The position numbers and the translations under genes are program-made. A DNA stretch of 23,872 bases from Clarireedia homoeocarpa (lineage: Eukaryota; Ascomycota; Leotiomycetes; Helotiales; Rutstroemiaceae), in contig LNKV01000114.1 in the NCBI GenBank assembly GCA_001465935.1, positions 16,872 through 40,743 on the forward strand, in the 5' to 3' direction. The notes beneath the pieces are model-generated. The model had not been told where the DNA came from, searched no databases, and saw only the letters and a list, made by a program, of their open reading frames with translations. Positions 20,161 to 23,872 of the stretch are shown here, piece after piece (position 1 is the first letter of the stretch; each line of letters opens with the position of its first letter).

Positions 20161-23113
20161 TAGTAATTATAAATAAGGAATAGAATAAAATTATTATATT
20201 AATAAAAGTATAATTTATTTATTATCTTTTTTAGTTTATCGGTCTTTAAACAATCAATTAATTTTATTAATCGAAGTAGTACTAGGTTTATACTAATTAT
20301 TTTAAAAATAGAGTATATAAAGTATAGCTCTGAAGATTATATATAGATTAATTAATTACTTAGAGTAATTAAATTAAAATTTCTAAAAAGACTTAGAATA
20401 TTATTATTAAATAAGTTTAATAAAGGATAATACTTCTAATTTAATTTTAAAGTTAGTTTTTATTATCTTAAAAGTATAAACTTAATCTTTTAAGAAAGTT
20501 TTATAAAAGCTAAGTAATTATTATAAAGTCTTAATAGAAGTTAGTTCAACTTTTTATTTTATTAAATAGAACGAAGTTTTATCTACTTTTATCTATTATA
20601 ATATCGTTAATATTATAATAGCTAAAGTAATTACTTAATTATCTAAATAGTTAGTATTAATTTATTATTACTAATATTTATTCAACTTATAATCTTACTA
20701 TTTAGTATCCTTTTAATATTTATAGTTAATTATATAAAGATTAAGATTAGTATAAGTATATAATAAAAGTTAAAAGTAAGTTTAGTTAGAAGATAAACTT
20801 ATAAGCTAATATAGTTTATATTATCTATAATCGAGAAAAATCTAATTCTCTAATAACTATATTCTTCTAAAGATTATAAGATATATAAGATAAATAATTA
20901 AAAAAGAAATATAAGTTTAAAGTCGATTATTAATTAATAAGTTTAAATAAATATAATAGGATATTACTTAGTATTATTTATTATTATAACTTTTAACTAG
21001 TAAAGATATTTTTAATTTCTTTATTATAACTTTCTAAATAGAGTTTAATATTTTAAGGAATATAGTATTAATAAAAGCGAAACTATTTACTTTAAAGTTA
21101 ATAAAAGTTTTAGTTTAAAATAAATATTAATTTCTTAATAGTATATAAAAGAATATTATATACTTTTCTTTAAGTAGCTTTATTAGATCTAAGTATTTTA
21201 TATCTTTAATTCTATCTAGTAAAAAGTCTTTTACTAGATATAATCTTTTACTCGATTATTATTAGTATAAGTAGTAGTAATAACTTTAATTTTATATTTA
21301 TCTTCTTACTCTTATTCACTTATTATATCGAGGTATTCCTCTTCTTATTTAAAAAAGTTAATATCAATAATACTAATATAATAAAAGATATTATTATAAG
21401 ATTAGTTAGAGATATTTTTAAAAAGTAGATTATCTTTTAATCTATTTTAAAGAATAGAAGTAGAGTTCTTTAATATAAAGTAAAAGAGTATTTTATTAGT
21501 AATAAGATTAACTGATATTAACAGGTTAAAGTAAGTAAGATCAATTCTATAAATAAATAAAAAATAGTTAATCTAATTAATAATAATTTCTCTACTAGTT
21601 TTAATTAAGATACTAGTAAGATAATAAGTTAGAGGCGATATTATAGTAATATAAATAAATCGAAGAAGTACTAATAACTTATTAATATTATCTTATTATT
21701 TTATAAAGTTCAAGTATCTAACTAGTTTTTAAAGAAAAGTAGTTTAATACTAAATACTTTCAATCTAATTCTAGTAATATCAAGTAAGTTTAAAAGATAG
21801 ATCTTTATAGATCGTCTTCTTACTAATTTAATTAATAGATACTAAGATATAAAGTTAATAGTAGAATTCTTTAAATAAAAATAAAAATCTAGATATAATT
21901 ATAAATAATATTTAATACTTAATTTTAATAAGAATAAACTCAGATTCGTTATAAAAAAATAAATATAACTTATCTACTAACTATTTAATAATTAAAAGTA
22001 ACTTTTAAAAAAACAATCTTTCTAGATAATTCAAAGTAATACTTTTAATTTAGTTATTTATATACTTATAAACTTAGTATTCGTTAAAGTAAATATATAT
22101 AACTAGTCTACTAAAAACTATATATTTCTATAAAAATAAAGAGATATTAGAATTATTATTAAACTTATTAGTAAGTTTAGTAACTTAAAGAAGTTAGTTT
22201 AAATTAATATTAAATAAAGAGAAATTATAAGTTAGATATATAGAAGAAAATAGGTTTTAAACAAAGTTATTATATTTATTAAAATAAATATATAAGATTA
22301 ATATAATATATTTAATCTAATATTATTTAAATATTTCTTTATTTTATAAATTAATTAAATTATAAAAGATTTATTTATTTAATATTTTTAGTTTAAAGAT
22401 AAAGTCTTATTATTTTATTAAAAAGATTAAATAATCTTATTAAAGAAATTCTTATTAAAAAAATATTAAAAAGAAAGTAGTAATAATAATACTAAAAGAA
22501 ATATTAGAAAAAATATAATTAAAGATTAATTAAATAATTTATTCTTATTATAATTTTAATTATTCTTATTAAATTCTAAGTTATATTTATAAATCTTAGA
22601 TTAATATAATTAAGATTATAATCTTATTATTTATTAAAAACAAAATAGAACTCTAATCTTATAATTAAGAAAATTAAAAATCAATTATTTTTCTTTTTTT
22701 TTTATTTCTATTTTTTATATTAATATTAGAATTTAAAAGAGTATTATTTTAGAACTTATCTTTTAGAATATTATTATTATCTTTAAAATATTTATAATCT
22801 TCTAAAAGGATTATATTAGATATAAAGATAAATTTATAAAAAGTTTTATTATTTTTTTTAAAAAGATTAGTATTCTAAAAAAAAAATATATTATTAAAAA
22901 GATCAATATTAAAAATAAATTTAAAAGTAAGTTATAAAAAAGTTAGAAAGATAAAAAAGAAAATAAATAACTCTAAAAAATATTTATATTATTTTTATAA
23001 AATAAACTTTCTTTTTATAACTTAGTAATTTCTTAAATAAAAAGAATTAAGAATAAAATATTATTTAGATAACTATTAGTTAGTTAAAAAAATTAATATT
23101 AAATTATTAATAA
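20161..23113 (-). pseudogene. gag and protease region of element B (degenerate)
   Basis: This is the counterpart of 11740-14690 in element A, in inverted orientation, lying between the 5' LTR and RT. Gag and protease are assigned from position only. No intact frame remains. Confidence 0.55.
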
Positions 23114-23393
23114 TATAATAATATATTATAAATAAAGATTATACTATTCTTAAAATTAATAACTAGAAAACTAAAAGAGTTAAAAAGCTTTAAAGACTTA
23201 TATATATATAATAGTTATATAAATTATATATTTAAAATATATATATACTAGATCTACTAAAGTCTATTCTACTAATTAGATAAATACAATATACTATAAT
23301 TACTAATCTTTATTGAATTTATATAATAGATTAACTAATTTAGAATTATTATAATCGTTGATCTTAGAAGTTTAATATATCTAAATTATTATA
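23114..23393 (-). repeat. 5' LTR of element B
   Basis: 280 bp, a direct copy of 16557-16858 with the same orientation. Its outer end reads CTAAATTATTATA where the inner copy has CCGGATTATTATA, changes of the RIP type. The 34-bp tandem array starts directly after it. Confidence 0.86.
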
Positions 23394-23561
23394 AATATTT
23401 TAAAAAATATTTTAGTTTTATATTAAAAATACTTTAAAAAATATTTTAACTTTATATTAAAGATATTTTAAAAAACGTTTTAACTCTATATTAAAAATAT
23501 TTTAAAAAATATTTTAGTTTTATATTAAAAACACTTTAAAAAATATTTTAATTTTATTTAA
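23394..23561 (+). repeat. Five tandem copies of a 34-bp unit
   Basis: The word TATATTA recurs at 23419, 23453, 23487 and 23521, an exact 34-base period. Five units fill 23392-23561, the last slightly altered. Units differ almost only by transitions (for example AATATT against ACGTTT), so the array itself has been mutated by RIP. It fills the space between element B and the telomeric repeats, which suggests a subtelomeric satellite. Confidence 0.9.
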
Positions 23562-23610
23562 AAAATTAAAAAATTTTTAAATTTAAATTCTTTAAAATAA
23601 TAATATAAGT

Positions 23611-23771
23611 CTTAACCCTAGTACTAACTCTAGCCCTAAAATATAGCTTTAGCCCTAAGACCAATACTAAGCCTAACTATAAGCCTAGCGCTAATCCTAG
23701 CCCTAGGTGTAACACTAAGCCTAACCCTAGTTCTAACTCTAGTCCTAACCCTAGCTCTAACCCTAACCCTA
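23611..23771 (-). repeat. Degenerate telomeric repeats, inverted orientation
   Basis: About 27 units of CCCTAA and variants (CCCTAG, GCCTAA, TCCTAA, TACTAA) on the plus strand, opposite in direction to the terminal array. Units nearest the linker are perfect (CCCTAACCCTA), and decay increases toward the interior. Changes include A-to-G and C-to-G, so RIP alone does not explain them. Confidence 0.9.
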
Positions 23772-23795
23772 CGTTGAGCCGCAGCAGAATCCGCG
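23772..23795. other. 24-bp unique linker between inverted telomeric arrays
   Basis: A G+C-rich stretch (CGTTGAGCC...ATCCGCG) separates the CCCTAA array from the TTAGGG array. It does not resemble the flanking repeats, and it carries no RIP signature. I do not recognise it as a sequencing adapter, but cannot exclude that. Confidence 0.85.
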
Positions 23796-23872
23796 TTAGG
23801 GTTAGGGTTAGGGTTAGGGTTAGGGTTAGGGTTAGGGTTAGGGTTAGGGTTAGGGTTAGGGTTAGGGTTAGG
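23796..23872 (+). repeat. Terminal telomere, (TTAGGG)12.8
   Basis: Twelve perfect TTAGGG units and a further TTAGG run to the last base of the window. TTAGGG on the plus strand reading toward the 3' end is the G-rich strand of a right-hand chromosome end. This is the usual telomere repeat of filamentous ascomycetes. Confidence 0.97.

Larger units (their letters stand above)
16557..23393 (-). mobile_element. Ty3/Gypsy retrotransposon B, structurally complete, RIP-mutated
   Basis: A 6.8-kb element on the minus strand with direct LTRs at both ends, a polypurine tract beside the 3' LTR, and pol domains in the order RT, RNase H, integrase typical of Ty3/Gypsy (Metaviridae-like) elements. It is inserted exactly in the integrase of element A, in the opposite orientation. 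I could not find a target-site duplication: the five bases next to the left LTR (ATAAA) are not repeated at the right (AATAT). All frames carry stops, so the element cannot move by itself. It shares many fixed changes with A but is less mutated in places. Confidence 0.87.

Noticed and set aside
16557..23393. Dating the insertion of element B from LTR divergence
   Set aside because: Most LTR differences are RIP transitions, which accumulate in bursts, so divergence gives no usable age.
23796..23872. Interstitial telomere repeat
   Set aside because: The array runs to the last base in the outward G-rich orientation with perfect units, so it is better read as the true chromosome end.

Overview
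The window is the right-hand end of a chromosome from a filamentous ascomycete (Pezizomycotina-type fungus). Four things point to this: it ends in TTAGGG repeats read outward; it has short fungal introns (49-73 bp); it encodes a DUF3176 membrane protein and a fungal C2H2 zinc-finger protein; and most of it has the extreme A+T composition left by repeat-induced point mutation (RIP). The species cannot be told from the sequence. No bacterial or viral genes, CRISPR arrays, tRNAs or rRNAs were seen.

Layout: 1-3240 is an almost pure A+T block of RIP-destroyed repeats, with two related LTR-like segments in the same orientation. 3240-4690 is a transition zone of mixed composition with short duplications, a 70-bp fold-back sequence and a candidate solo LTR. 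4690-11040 is a normal-composition island about 6.4 kb long holding the real genes: a C2H2 zinc-finger gene on + (about 5081-6419, one certain intron, one problem at its 5' end); a gene-poor stretch with a long hairpin; a complete four-exon DUF3176 gene on - (7573-9715, 652 residues); an 80-bp MITE-like element just upstream of that gene; more small repeats; and an acidic reading frame on - that runs out of the island into the next A+T block.

11040-23590 is the second RIP block. From about 11506 it contains two Ty3/Gypsy retrotransposons of one family facing each other. Element A (+, 11506-16556) has its 5' LTR, gag region, reverse transcriptase, RNase H and the start of integrase. It stops exactly where the LTR of element B begins. 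Element B (-, 16557-23393) has both LTRs, a polypurine tract and all pol domains in order, and is structurally complete but dead. Matching positions in A and B sum to about 34,851, so the two form a 5-kb inverted repeat around a 1.7-kb centre. The missing part of A is not found on the far side of B. Instead the chromosome continues with five copies of a RIP-mutated 34-bp tandem repeat, then about 160 bp of decayed CCCTAA repeats in the inverted orientation, a 24-bp unique linker, and the terminal TTAGGG array.

Functionally the two island genes look unrelated: a putative nuclear transcription factor and a putative membrane protein with a large N-glycosylated outer domain. No coherent new multi-gene system is visible. 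The most unusual structures are the head-to-head telomeric repeats at the tip, the facing retroelement pair, and the reading frame crossing the RIP boundary.
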